64,000 nucleotides of DNA from an uncultured Pseudomonadota bacterium (lineage in GTDB: Bacteria; Pseudomonadota; Gammaproteobacteria; Ga0077536). Positions 16,172 through 24,604 of the stretch are shown one piece after another. Under the pieces are notes generated by a model. That model was not told where the DNA came from. It did not search any database and was given only the letters and a program-made list of their open reading frames with translations. The stretch covers positions 1 to 64,000 of the forward strand of contig CAIKBL010000017.1 in NCBI GenBank assembly GCA_903825645.1. Reading direction: 5' to 3'. The translations under genes were made by a program, and so were the position numbers. Numbering within the stretch: the stretch's first letter is position 1; the number at the start of each line of letters is the position of its first letter.

Positions 16172-17404
16172 TCAAGCGTTCAAATCAACCCTCAATTCCT
16201 CGACCACGCGAAAGCGTGTCCGGTGCGGGCGTATCGTAGGGCCTGCCCGACTGAAATTCGGAAAGCGCGCCAGGATCTTCGTGAACGCAATCTGCGCCTC
16301 AATGCGTGCCACGGAATTACCGGCACAAGTATGAATGCCGTGCGCGAAGGCAAGATGACGATTCGGCTCACGTCCAACATCAAACCCTTCAGGATCTGGA
16401 AACTGTAGCGGATCACGATTGCCGGCCGCGATCACCAGATGCAGAAAGGTGCCGGCTGGAATCGCATGACCGCCGATCAAGGAATCGCGCAGCGCACGTC
16501 GATTACCGATTTGGAGCGGGCTTTCGAAGCGCAACATCTCCTCAACTGCAGACTTCATGAGCGCGGGCTCTGCGACGAGTCGCGCTCGCGACTCCGGGTG
16601 ACGCAACAACAAATCGATCCCGTTGGCAATCAAACTACCGGTGGTGTCATGCCCTGCGTTTAACATAAAAATGGCGTTATGCAGGATCTCGAGTTCGGTG
16701 AGTCCATCGCCGGCTTCGCTAGCTTCAAGCAAGGCCCACAGTACATCAATATCCACAGCGCCGGGTGGCCGAGCGCGCTTGCGCGTGATCAGATCACGCA
16801 AATAGTCCTTAAATTCCTCCACCGCTCGATTGCCTTCCGCCAATTGTGACGCTGTGCGCACCGGCTCGAGCGCACCCAAGATGAGATTTGCCCAGCGTTG
16901 CAGAGGCTCCCGCTCCTCATAGGGAACGCCGAGGAGATCTCCGATCAGATTCAACGGGATGACCAAAGCGAAATCCTTGACGATATCGATCTGGCCACGT
17001 AGTCCCGCCTGCGTCAGCAACTGATCCACCATACGTCCGATGCTGCCCTCCATCTGTCGCAACGTACGCGCGGCGAAGAAGGGCCCCAAGAGTCGCCGCA
17101 CGCGGGTATGCACCGGCGGATCGTTGAACACGAGTGATGTCGTGTGATGTTCGAACAACGGCGAATCCCCAAAACGGGGCTTGAAGTCGATGTGCTTGTC
17201 CGAGCTGTAGGACACGGAGTCCGACATCACCTGCCGGATATCTTCATAACGCGTGAGGACGTAGGAACCATCGGGTTGACGACAGACGGGCGCATGCTCT
17301 CGCAGGATGCGATATCCAGCATAGGGATCTTGCGCGAAGGCTCGGTCGATTTGACCGAGCACAAACTCTCGGGCGTTACGCGAGGTTAAGATCACGAAAA
17401 GCAC
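16172..17404 (-). CDS. Cytochrome P450 (bacterial class I type)
   Basis: The 410-residue P450 has the I-helix motif MLNAGHDTTGSLIANG, the ExxR motif in VEEMLRFESP, and the heme-binding loop LAFAHGIHTCAGNSVARIEAQ with the thiolate Cys. DPYAGYRILREHAPV at the N-terminus is typical of soluble bacterial P450s. It is clearly distinct from the P450cam-like protein 1.7 kb away and points towards it on the other strand. No ferredoxin or reductase gene is adjacent. The start is uncertain: GTG 17404 gives full length but has no clear ribosome-binding site; GTG 17395 is an alternative. The substrate is unknown. Confidence 0.88.
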   Translation of the reverse strand: MLFVILTSRNAREFVLGQIDRAFAQDPYAGYRILREHAPVCRQPDGSYVLTRYEDIRQVMSDSVSYSSDKHIDFKPRFGDSPLFEHHTTSLVFNDPPVHTRVRRLLGPFFAARTLRQMEGSIGRMVDQLLTQAGLRGQIDIVKDFALVIPLNLIGDLLGVPYEEREPLQRWANLILGALEPVRTASQLAEGNRAVEEFKDYLRDLITRKRARPPGAVDIDVLWALLEASEAGDGLTELEILHNAIFMLNAGHDTTGSLIANGIDLLLRHPESRARLVAEPALMKSAVEEMLRFESPLQIGNRRALRDSLIGGHAIPAGTFLHLVIAAGNRDPLQFPDPEGFDVGREPNRHLAFAHGIHTCAGNSVARIEAQIAFTKILARFPNFSRAGPTIRPHRTRFRVVEELRVDLNA

Positions 17405-17583
17405 CGTGCGGGGCGGCCCGAGTCCACGGCCACACCAGGCGTCGGTGCATAACCGGCAAACGTTCTATGCGCGTGTCGATCGCCGATGGCTGTCTCGAAC
17501 GGACGCCCCGCACTGCAGACGGCCGTCATCTTGACCGCGGCATTCAACTTTACGATCCGAGATTGCGGTTCATTTGCCCTCTT

Positions 17584-17865
17584 TTAACCACCCGCTATCC
17601 CCACGAGAAACGCGATGGTTTCGCCGTCGGCGAGACGATCTTCCATATAAATCCGACGCCCTTTGGAATCGAGATACATGGTACCCCGCGTGTTCAATTC
17701 GCGGGTCTCCTTGTCAATTAATAACGATTCCATGAGGGGTCCATATTTTTTTGCCAGCGTAGTCGCGAGTTCAGCCACGAGCGGCTCGGTGAGCTGGAAA
17801 GTCTCACCGGGCACCTGGGTTATCTCCCGGAATCGCGACTGATACTGCGTATGAATCGTGACCAT
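17584..17865 (-). CDS. MoaD/ThiS-family ubiquitin-like sulfur carrier
   Basis: The 93-residue protein has the beta-grasp pattern of MoaD (REITQVPGETFQLTEPLVAELATTLAKKYG... RIYMEDRLADGETIAFLVGIAGG) and ends in the diagnostic C-terminal Gly-Gly that is adenylated and thiocarboxylated. MoaD donates sulfur for the dithiolene of molybdo/tungstopterin. ATG 17865 lies 7 nt from the stop of the upstream aldehyde ferredoxin oxidoreductase gene; the longer frame would overlap that gene and is rejected. Being last in the operon, it likely supports pyranopterin synthesis for this tungstoenzyme. No moaE or moeB is visible in the window. Confidence 0.85.
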   Translation of the reverse strand: MVTIHTQYQSRFREITQVPGETFQLTEPLVAELATTLAKKYGPLMESLLIDKETRELNTRGTMYLDSKGRRIYMEDRLADGETIAFLVGIAGG

Positions 17866-17872
17866 CGGACGC

Positions 17873-19840
17873 TCAGCCGCGCGCCAGCGCACGATCCGAA
17901 GCCAAGACCTCGGCCACGTCTTCCATGCCAAGCTCGATGAGCTTCGACTCCTTCTGCAAGCCCGTCACCTTGTCCCAGCCCCGCCACTCATAATACTCGT
18001 CTAGAACGGTTTCAAACATATCGGCTGCCACACTGCCCGGATACATGCCTTCGGTTGTCGGCTCATACATCCAGCGTTCGCAAATCGTGTCATGTTCACG
18101 ACGCAGCCCTAGGCGCGAATTGAAGGCCTTCTCGAGATTACAAATCCGCTCCCCATCCTTCATGAGTTCGGCCGGTGTACGAGAAATGCCAGTGACATCG
18201 GCGTAAGCAGGTCCGTAGTGCTCTTCCGGCGCAAAGCCGGCAGGATCAAGCATCCAATGGAAAAGACAAACGCCGTAGGAGTTGATCAGCGCCACCTGGT
18301 TCTCAATTAGCGCGGTGGAAGCACCCTTCAGATCCGGAATTGTCATATCGGCGGCTTCAGTTCGACCGTTGAAGTATCGCTGGGAGAGATCACGCCGCTG
18401 AAATTTTTCGATAAGACCGATGCCCTTGAGATGATCAGCGCCACGGGAGGCCACCGCCATATTGTTCATCCAAGTCGGAAAGGGACGCATCTCTTCGGTG
18501 AAAGACGCACCGCCCTTACCGTAGATCGAGTACTTCATGAAGTTTTTACCCTTCAGTTCGGAATAGCGCAGGGCACCCCAGTACGGTCCATCATTGAACA
18601 GCTCGCCAAAAAGATTGTCGCGCGTAGCAATGTTGTGCAGGAGAGCTTCGATATCGTCCATGTTGCCCCATTCGAGGCGCTGGGGCCGACCAAAAAGCTC
18701 TTCAACATCCCGCTCTGAGATCTCGCCCTTTTCCTTCATTTCCATGATGAAGCTTATGGAACAACTCAGATCTTGATTATCGATCCCGTAGTCATTTGTG
18801 ACTTTTCCCCAGTGCGCGATTTCCGACCAATCACGCACATCAAGCGCGCCGGCAGCACTACCGGTGGTGAGATATTCCGGACGCCGAAAAGTTTCACCCA
18901 CATATTTCTTGGACTTTTCGGATTCCGTTCCATCGATTTTGTAGCGTCCGTCGCAGGCAATGAAACAGTCTGCCGAGCACACCTCAGAGTACTTATGGTA
19001 CTTTTTGACCCAGTTATCGGAGCGAACTTCTTCTCCGCGAAAGAGGCTGCCTTGGTTGTTGCGCCAGAAATGACTACCAATATGCTGATACATCTCGACC
19101 GCGCCGAGTGTCCCTCGTCGCTTGAAGCCATAGATCGCCTCGTTCGCATCAATTAGCTTCCGAAAATCCTCTGACCACTGAAGCATGCCGCTAGGATTAT
19201 GGATCTTAATTCCGCCACTGCCCTGTACCGCGATGGCCTTCAGGTTCTTCGAGCCAAGCACGGTCCCACCGCCGCCCCGGGCATGAATGCGTGAGGCATC
19301 CGAAACAACCGAGGCGATACCGACCTGATGTTCTCCGGCAACACCAATAGTCAGGGTGTGGGTCTGAGAAGGATAATCTCCGTGCTCGGCTTGCAGCGCT
19401 AAATGGGTCTCCGCAGAGTTTTTTCCCCATAGATGAGCGGCATCACAGAGCACTGCACTGCCGTCACAGATGTAAAGGTACACGGGACGCGGCGCCTTGC
19501 CAGTGATAGCGATGTGATCAAACCCGGCAAATCGCACCATGTAGGGAAATTTCCCGCCGGCAGCCGAGTCACCGAAAATACCGTAGCAGGGGCTCTTGAA
19601 CGTGATCCGCCCTTTCACCCCACTACCCGAACCGCTGCCCGCGAGCGGGCCAACGCCGAAGACGAAAATATTGTCCGGGCCGCGCGGGTCGCAATTGATG
19701 TCGTGTGAAAGGAAATGCTCCCACATGATCCAATTGTTGATACCAGATCCCCCAATCCAACGCTCAAACAGGGAATGCGGAAGGATCTCTTCTCTCATTT
19801 CACCGGTGGTGAGGTTAACCCTAAGCAATCTACTTTCCAT
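17873..19840 (-). CDS. Aldehyde ferredoxin oxidoreductase family protein (tungstoenzyme, large subunit)
   Basis: The 655-residue protein is a full-length AOR. N-terminal domain: LLRVNLTTGEMREE..., GGSGINNW, VFGVGPLAGSGSGSGVKGRITFKSPCYGIFGDSAAGGKFP, SRIHARGGGGTVLGSKNLKAIAV (pterin/W-binding region). The cluster-binding motif is CSADCFIAC (CX3CX3C), with a distal Cys in NSYGVCLFHW. AORs oxidise aldehydes to acids, or reduce acids at low potential, with ferredoxin and bis-pyranopterin tungsten. AAGGAAAAA precedes the ATG. It follows a four-cluster ferredoxin gene by 23 nt and precedes moaD. The electron-transfer subunit suggests an AorABC-like soluble complex rather than a free archaeal-type AOR. 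Confidence 0.92.
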   Translation of the reverse strand: MESRLLRVNLTTGEMREEILPHSLFERWIGGSGINNWIMWEHFLSHDINCDPRGPDNIFVFGVGPLAGSGSGSGVKGRITFKSPCYGIFGDSAAGGKFPYMVRFAGFDHIAITGKAPRPVYLYICDGSAVLCDAAHLWGKNSAETHLALQAEHGDYPSQTHTLTIGVAGEHQVGIASVVSDASRIHARGGGGTVLGSKNLKAIAVQGSGGIKIHNPSGMLQWSEDFRKLIDANEAIYGFKRRGTLGAVEMYQHIGSHFWRNNQGSLFRGEEVRSDNWVKKYHKYSEVCSADCFIACDGRYKIDGTESEKSKKYVGETFRRPEYLTTGSAAGALDVRDWSEIAHWGKVTNDYGIDNQDLSCSISFIMEMKEKGEISERDVEELFGRPQRLEWGNMDDIEALLHNIATRDNLFGELFNDGPYWGALRYSELKGKNFMKYSIYGKGGASFTEEMRPFPTWMNNMAVASRGADHLKGIGLIEKFQRRDLSQRYFNGRTEAADMTIPDLKGASTALIENQVALINSYGVCLFHWMLDPAGFAPEEHYGPAYADVTGISRTPAELMKDGERICNLEKAFNSRLGLRREHDTICERWMYEPTTEGMYPGSVAADMFETVLDEYYEWRGWDKVTGLQKESKLIELGMEDVAEVLASDRALARG

Positions 19841-19863
19841 TTGATTTTTCCTTGGCCGGCCGC

Positions 19864-20517
19864 TTAGGCCGAACTACTAATCTCGCCGCGTTCAAGCATC
19901 GCCTGCATCAATCCCACTTCGTCCCGTTTCTCTGGCTTCTGCTGCATGATGCTCCGGATACCTTTGCTATCTTCATAGAACAATACCGCGGCACGCGTGT
20001 ACTGCTTACCGACGTTGTTCATCTCCGGGCGGGTGGCGCAAGCCTTCACGCAGGCCGGCTCTCCACCACAAAGATCGCATTTCAGAAGTTCACCATCCGG
20101 TGCGACAAACACGACATCGAAAGGACATGCAGGTACACACTCCATGCATTGGGTGCACTTATCCTGATCGATAATCGCCGCAAAAGTTTTTGGGTCGTAG
20201 TAAAAGGCATCCGTCGGGCACACTTCCGCACACGGTGGCGGATTGCCACAGTGATGACAAATCGCGGAAACGAAGCCGAAATCGTGAACAGCCTTACGGG
20301 AATTGACGCTTGGCGCGTGATTGATCCGTACCCGCGACAGTAGCGGATTCAGTTCGCCCACAGGGGAATGCACCAGTGAGCAGGCAATCTCGCATATGTT
20401 GCAGTCCGTACATTGATTCTGCAGTGCGTGCAATTTCTGATCGACATCCGGGATTTCGGCGCCCGGCTCAAACCAGCGCTCACCCGTGACCAGCTCTTTC
20501 TGCGGCAACTTAGACAT
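19864..20517 (-). CDS. 4Fe-4S ferredoxin-type electron transfer subunit of the AOR complex
   Basis: The 217-residue polyferredoxin has four cysteine clusters: CTDCNICEIAC, CHHCGNPPPCAEVCP, CTQCMECVPACP and CDLCGGEPACVKAC. This gives up to four [4Fe-4S] clusters, as in the small subunits of DMSO-reductase-like and AOR-type complexes. It is the first gene of the operon with AOR and MoaD, and presumably carries electrons between AOR and a soluble or NAD-linked partner not seen here. ATG 20517 is chosen because the preceding frame is not family-like. A possible promoter (TTGACA, 18 nt, TCTATT) lies at 20545-20574. Confidence 0.9.
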   Translation of the reverse strand: MSKLPQKELVTGERWFEPGAEIPDVDQKLHALQNQCTDCNICEIACSLVHSPVGELNPLLSRVRINHAPSVNSRKAVHDFGFVSAICHHCGNPPPCAEVCPTDAFYYDPKTFAAIIDQDKCTQCMECVPACPFDVVFVAPDGELLKCDLCGGEPACVKACATRPEMNNVGKQYTRAAVLFYEDSKGIRSIMQQKPEKRDEVGLMQAMLERGEISSSA

Positions 20518-20544
20518 GTGGCAATATCCGTGACGAGTGGCGTC

Positions 20545-20574
20545 AATAGACGCGCCGCGCCCCGGTAGTGTCAA
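20545..20574 (-). promoter_or_regulatory. Possible sigma-70 promoter of the AOR operon
   Basis: Reading the minus strand, TTGACA (20574-20569) is followed after 18 nt by TCTATT (20550-20545), about 28 nt before the ferredoxin start codon. The -35 is perfect and the -10 weak; a small inverted repeat GCGTC-AATA-GACGC overlaps the -10 and could be a regulator site. Confidence 0.35.
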
Positions 20575-20696
20575 GTACCAGAAAACGAAATCCCTTAAAT
20601 GCTGCATCGCAACCGAAATAAACAATCAACCGCGTCGACGGGGGTGGGCAAAACAAACACTTAGGTTGACAATAGCTACTAATTAAGGGAGTCCGC

Positions 20697-20936
20697 ATGT
20701 CGAACGTAAAGCCCCACCAAACGCTCATCCATCCTCAGCACGGCTCGTTGCCAGCACGACGTATTTTGGATTGCGTGTTTGCCCTGCAGCCGAATGGACC
20801 CATCCTCCATGTGCATGTGCCCGATGTCACGATCCGCGATGGCGCGGTAGGCGTCGAATATGTACTGCAGGACCGACCGCCGAGCCCTGACCATGCGCGC
20901 TGCCGGATTATCCCGCCCTTCGTTGCAGCGTTCTGA
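20697..20936 (+). CDS. Small hypothetical protein upstream of rhodanese
   Basis: The 79-residue product (LPARRILDCVFALQPNGPILHVHVPDVTIRDGAVGVEYVLQ...) has no motif I recognise. The alternating hydrophobic strands and VHV/VTI pattern suggest a small beta-sheet protein. The start is well supported: AAGGGAG lies 7 nt before the ATG. It ends 5 nt before the rhodanese start and diverges from the AOR operon. The location suggests a link to AOR function or sulfur transfer, which is inference. Confidence 0.55.
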   Translation: MSNVKPHQTLIHPQHGSLPARRILDCVFALQPNGPILHVHVPDVTIRDGAVGVEYVLQDRPPSPDHARCRIIPPFVAAF

Positions 20937-20941
20937 TTCAG

Positions 20942-21391
20942 ATGACCATCCATTTAATCTCTCCGGACGAACTGGCAACGGCTTGGGCGAACGCGCCGGA
21001 GACCCTGTACATTGATGTGAGAACAGTGGCCGAGTTTGCCGCAGGGCGCCCGAAAGGAAAGGCCGTCAACGTTCCTTGGCTCTTCTATTACCCCGGCACG
21101 CGGGCGGAACATCCGAACGAAAGCTTCCTGCTCGTCATCGAAACGCTGTTCCCCAAGGAAGCCCCGCTGATCTTGGGTTGTTCCGACGACGCAAGGGCAA
21201 TGGCAGCAGCCGCTCGTGTTATCGCGGCAGGCTATCAAAACGTCCGCGTGTTGGCCGGTGGCATCGACGGGTGGCGAGCAAGCCATCGCATGACGACGAC
21301 GGATAATCGACCGGGCATCAGTTATGTCTCGCTACTCACCCAAGTGAAACGTCCCGCGGGCAAAAAAGGCGGTGCAGGACACGGCCATTGA
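20942..21391 (+). CDS. Rhodanese-domain sulfurtransferase
   Basis: This 149-residue single-domain rhodanese has TLYIDVRTVAEFAAGRPKGKAVNVPW at the N-terminal side and the active-site loop LILGCSDDARAMAAAARVIAAGY, with Cys followed by a six-residue loop ending in Arg (C-S-D-D-A-R). VRVLAGGIDGWR is the family's closing motif. Rhodaneses carry persulfide sulfur, for example to MoaD/ThiS-type carriers. The tail KKGGAGHGH is His/Gly-rich and may bind metal. It starts 5 nt after the preceding small gene, so they are co-transcribed, divergently from the AOR-MoaD operon. Confidence 0.88.
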   Translation: MTIHLISPDELATAWANAPETLYIDVRTVAEFAAGRPKGKAVNVPWLFYYPGTRAEHPNESFLLVIETLFPKEAPLILGCSDDARAMAAAARVIAAGYQNVRVLAGGIDGWRASHRMTTTDNRPGISYVSLLTQVKRPAGKKGGAGHGH

Positions 21392-21469
21392 CATCGGATA
21401 GCTTGCACAAGCGAGCCCTTACACAATAATTTATCTTTCTCTTTGGACAACATACGGGAGTTATTCACT

Positions 21470-21724
21470 ATGCCCTCATTTGATTTTCACTGCGCGGCGA
21501 ACGGGCAAACCATAGAAGTCATGCTCAAGATGCACGAGACAATTTCCACGTGGGGCGAGCTATGTGCCCGCAAGGAAATTTCGCTCGGCGACACGCCCGC
21601 CGACGCCCCCATCGAGAAGAAGTTCACCAGTTCGGTGGTCATGGAGAAAAGCGCGATGGGTAGCGGGTATGAGCCAGTCAGCATGGCTTTTACCGGCAAA
21701 TCGGCGAGCTATAACGTCCGCTGA
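21470..21724 (+). CDS. Small FmdB-like protein with a degenerate zinc ribbon
   Basis: The 84-residue protein starts MPSFDFHCAANGQTIEVMLKM and ends GSGYEPVSMAFTGKSASYNVR, a layout resembling the FmdB regulatory zinc-ribbon family (MPxYEYxC..CG... start, then a GSGFY-like segment). Only two cysteines remain (Cys8 and the one in WGELCARK), so a four-Cys zinc site is unlikely. ATG 21470 follows CGGGAG by about 10 nt; an in-frame GTG/ATG-like start 27 nt earlier is not supported. It lies 78 nt after the rhodanese gene on the same strand. The family assignment is tentative. Confidence 0.6.
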   Translation: MPSFDFHCAANGQTIEVMLKMHETISTWGELCARKEISLGDTPADAPIEKKFTSSVVMEKSAMGSGYEPVSMAFTGKSASYNVR

Positions 21725-21811
21725 CGAATGCCGTGGCGTGGGGGCGGGTTTGAGCGTCCCCCACGACCCCGAACGGGGTCATGCTTTTAAAAATCGTCAG
21801 GAGTACTCGCT

Positions 21812-22276
21812 ATGCCCGTCGCCAAACTAGACCGAATCGTCAAGGCGCCTCATGCCTATTGCTGGGACTGGCTCGCCGACTTTGCTGCGCTGGATAAACT
21901 ACATCCGCCCGGCAACCTCATCGAGTTTCGCTGCGAAGGCAATCATCCCGGTGCGCGACGCTTTGCGCGTTTCAAGCCCGAGATGCAAATTGAGGGAGAA
22001 ATCATCGAGCGCCTAGATGTGGTCTGCGCGCCGCATGTCATCGCCTACTCCATCGTCGAGAATTATCCACTGCCCATGCTCGACTACGTCGCCGTCGTCA
22101 CGTTTTTACCCCAAGATTCGACCCATACCCGAATCATCTGGGAAGGTCATTACACGGAGGGTGGATTGGCGGCAGCACAAATGGATGGCCTCCTGCGCGA
22201 CTTTTATGAACTGTTCCTCGGCAATATAGAGAAGGCCCATGCACTGGGCCGCAAGCCGGGTGAAACCCCCTATTAA
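21812..22276 (+). CDS. SRPBCC-fold (START/polyketide cyclase-like) protein
   Basis: The 154-residue protein has the SRPBCC helix-grip pattern: KLDRIVKAPHAYCWDWLADFAALDKLHP at the start, GARRFARF, IIERLDVVCAPHVIAYSIVENYPLPMLDYVAVVTFLPQDSTHTRIIWEGHYTEGG, and a C-terminal helix DGLLRDFYELFLGNIEKAHALG. Such proteins bind hydrophobic ligands or act as dehydratases/cyclases; the ligand is unknown. CAGGAG precedes the ATG at proper spacing. It closes the plus-strand group that starts at 20697. Confidence 0.82.
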   Translation: MPVAKLDRIVKAPHAYCWDWLADFAALDKLHPPGNLIEFRCEGNHPGARRFARFKPEMQIEGEIIERLDVVCAPHVIAYSIVENYPLPMLDYVAVVTFLPQDSTHTRIIWEGHYTEGGLAAAQMDGLLRDFYELFLGNIEKAHALGRKPGETPY

Positions 22277-22679
22277 TCGAGAGCAAATTCTGCGCCTCAC
22301 TCCGGGAGATAGGCATCCAACTATTTCCCGACAAACCGTCTGGGGAACGTCAGCGCGCTGATCCCGAGCAAAGTCTGAAGCGACGCCCGAACACGTACAT
22401 CGTACGCCGCAGTCAACACCCCTCGCCCGTTTTGGATCACTCGGACGTTTTACGCTGCCTCATCTTAAGCGCCCGACAGATCTTCCTCCCGTTCAACTCG
22501 TCACTTCACACAGCGCGAACGAACTGCCGCAGTGCAGCGCGGATTCCTCCGAATCGGCCGCGCCGCTTCTATTTGCGCTGTGCCGAATTCGTCGCTACGC
22601 TCAAGCGTGCGTTGAGCAGTTCAAGTGATCCACCCGGCTCACAAACCTCGCATCCGTTTCACCCACTCAGGAGCCCGCC
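22277..22679. other. Intergenic region, no supported gene
   Basis: About 400 nt. A short minus-strand open stretch near 22310-22400 reads YDVRVRASLQTLLGISALTF and could be a gene remnant, but I cannot identify it. The end of the region carries the GGAG of the next gene. Confidence 0.3.
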
Positions 22680-24140
22680 ATGCCCGGACCTTCCCACCAA
22701 GTTATCATCATCGGCGCAGGCTCGGGTGCTTTGTGCATGGCCATCAACCTGAAACGTGCAGGCATTGAAGATTTCGTTATGCTGGAGAAATCCCATGGGC
22801 TGGGTGGCACCTGGTGGCATAATCAGTACCCCGGGGCGGAGTGCGATGTGCAATCTCACCTCTATTCCTTTTCATTTGAGCCCAAGCTCGATTGGTCACG
22901 GCCGTTTGCCGGCCAGGCGGAAATTCTCGAATACCTCAATCATTGCGCCGACAAATATGACGTGCGGCGTCATGTTCGTTTCAATACACCTGTCACCGGA
23001 TTGGTCTGGCAAGAGGACGTTTCCCGATGGCAGGTAGAAACCGGCCACAGCGAAGTGCTCGAAGCACCAGTGGTCGTCAGCGCCCTCGGTATGTTCAACG
23101 AACTCGTATGGCCGTCCATCCCGGGGATCGATGAATTCAAGGGCACAAAATTTCACTCTGCCCGGTGGAATCAGACGCACGATCTCGCCGGCGAACGCGT
23201 TGGTGTCATTGGTCTCGCGGCCAGCGCAATTCAATTCGTGCCTGAAATAGCCCCCAAAGTCGAACGCCTGCACCTCTATCAGCGCACAGCGAACTGGGTG
23301 GTACCGAAAGGCAATGAGCCGTATACCCAAGCACAACTCGAGAATTTTCGGGCTAACCCGGACGTGGTACAGGCGAGTCGGGAAAAAATATACGCGCTAT
23401 GGAATAGCCTCGCCACCTTCCAAGATAAGGAAGTACTCGCGAATATCGAGAAAGCTGGTCTCGAACGTATTGAGACGGTAAAGGACGCAGAAGTCCGCCG
23501 CAAGCTCACGCCCCAGCACCCATTCGGATGTAAACGTCCGCTTTTCTCGGACGTTTATTACCCCATATTCAATCGCGACAATGTCGAACTCATCACTGAT
23601 GATATTGCGCGAATTACCGCAACCGGGGTAGAGACCACCAACGGCGAGCATCGCGAACTGGATACCCTCGTGTTCTCAACTGGTTTCAAAACTACGCAAT
23701 ATCTCGCCGCCCTCAGCGTCAAAGGTCGGGGCGGACGCGATATCAATGAGGCATGGCGGGATGGGGCACAAGCGTATCTCGGCGTGACGACCGCCGGCTT
23801 CCCTAATCTCTTTATGCTTTACGGTCCGAACACCAATCAAGGTTCGATCCTGTTCATGATCGAGCGTCAGGTGGAATACATCGTCCGCCAACTTGCACGA
23901 CTTAAAAAAGAGAAGCTCGCTTGGTTGGATGTGCGCTCGGACATCATGGCTCGCTACAACGATCAGTTGCAGGAAGACGTCAAGGGTGTCGCGGTCTGGC
24001 AGGCCTCCTGTGGCAACGATAGTTATTACCGCTCCCCGACAGGACGCTTCGTGACCAACTATCCGCACACCATGGATGCCTTCGCCACGCAGCTGGAACG
24101 CGACGAGCCTGCTGCCTTTGAGCACGCGCGCGCCATGTGA
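22680..24140 (+). CDS. Baeyer-Villiger-type FAD-dependent monooxygenase
   Basis: The 486-residue flavoprotein has the FAD Rossmann motif VIIIGAGSGALCMAINL, GLGGTWWHNQYPGAECDVQSHLYSFSF, the BVMO fingerprint FKGTKFHSARWN (FxGxxxHxxxW), a second NAD(P)-binding stretch around RVGVIGLAASAIQFVPEI and a C-terminal LFMLYGPNTNQGS. BVMOs insert oxygen next to a ketone to give an ester or lactone. It is similar throughout to the protein at 36490-37956 (shared GGTWWHN-YPGAECDV, HPFGCKRPLFS, GPNTN-GSI segments). GGAG precedes the ATG. A Rieske ferredoxin gene follows 37 nt downstream. Confidence 0.92.
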   Translation: MPGPSHQVIIIGAGSGALCMAINLKRAGIEDFVMLEKSHGLGGTWWHNQYPGAECDVQSHLYSFSFEPKLDWSRPFAGQAEILEYLNHCADKYDVRRHVRFNTPVTGLVWQEDVSRWQVETGHSEVLEAPVVVSALGMFNELVWPSIPGIDEFKGTKFHSARWNQTHDLAGERVGVIGLAASAIQFVPEIAPKVERLHLYQRTANWVVPKGNEPYTQAQLENFRANPDVVQASREKIYALWNSLATFQDKEVLANIEKAGLERIETVKDAEVRRKLTPQHPFGCKRPLFSDVYYPIFNRDNVELITDDIARITATGVETTNGEHRELDTLVFSTGFKTTQYLAALSVKGRGGRDINEAWRDGAQAYLGVTTAGFPNLFMLYGPNTNQGSILFMIERQVEYIVRQLARLKKEKLAWLDVRSDIMARYNDQLQEDVKGVAVWQASCGNDSYYRSPTGRFVTNYPHTMDAFATQLERDEPAAFEHARAM

Positions 24141-24177
24141 GCCAGCACGCGCAACCCTTGCAGCGGCGAAAGCACAA

Positions 24178-24501
24178 ATGGCGTTCGAAAAGATCTGCAC
24201 CCTAGCGGATATTCGCGAAGGGGGCATGCGAAGTTTCTTGAGCTCTCAAGGCACGGAGCTTCTGCTGGTAGGGCTTCCCGAACGGGCGGTACTCGCCCTC
24301 CATGGCCGCTGTCCGCATCAGAATTTCTCGCTGCTGCATGCAAAGCAGGAAGGTCGAATGATCGTCTGCCGCGCCCACGGTTGGCGATTCGATGTCCGTA
24401 CTGGACGCGGCATTCATCCGCCGGGCTGTGCCCTCACGCGTTTCCCGACCAAAGTTGACGGCGATACCGTCTATGTCGACGTCGAGAGTGGGACACGTTA
24501 G
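24178..24501 (+). CDS. Rieske-type [2Fe-2S] ferredoxin
   Basis: The 107-residue protein carries the Rieske cluster ligands as GRCPHQNFSLLHAKQ and IVCRAHGWRFD (C-x-H, then C-x2-H), separated by 17-18 residues, and ends like small soluble Rieske ferredoxins. It could pass electrons to an oxygenase; no Rieske dioxygenase alpha subunit is visible in this window, so the partner may be elsewhere. ATG 24178 starts the family homology. It follows the BVMO gene closely and precedes an LLM gene, so it may serve this oxygenase group. Confidence 0.88.
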   Translation: MAFEKICTLADIREGGMRSFLSSQGTELLLVGLPERAVLALHGRCPHQNFSLLHAKQEGRMIVCRAHGWRFDVRTGRGIHPPGCALTRFPTKVDGDTVYVDVESGTR

Positions 24502-24604
24502 CTCTGATCCTCGCTCGTCAGAAAGGCATTACTGCCCCGGATGTCCGCCGAGTCAGGTAAACTGCGCGTAACATCCTTCCATAAAAATTGGCACCGATCG
24601 CTCC

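Noticed and set aside
18773-20343. Plus-strand frames of 127 and 163 codons
   Set aside because: Antisense to the AOR and ferredoxin genes, whose motifs are unmistakable.
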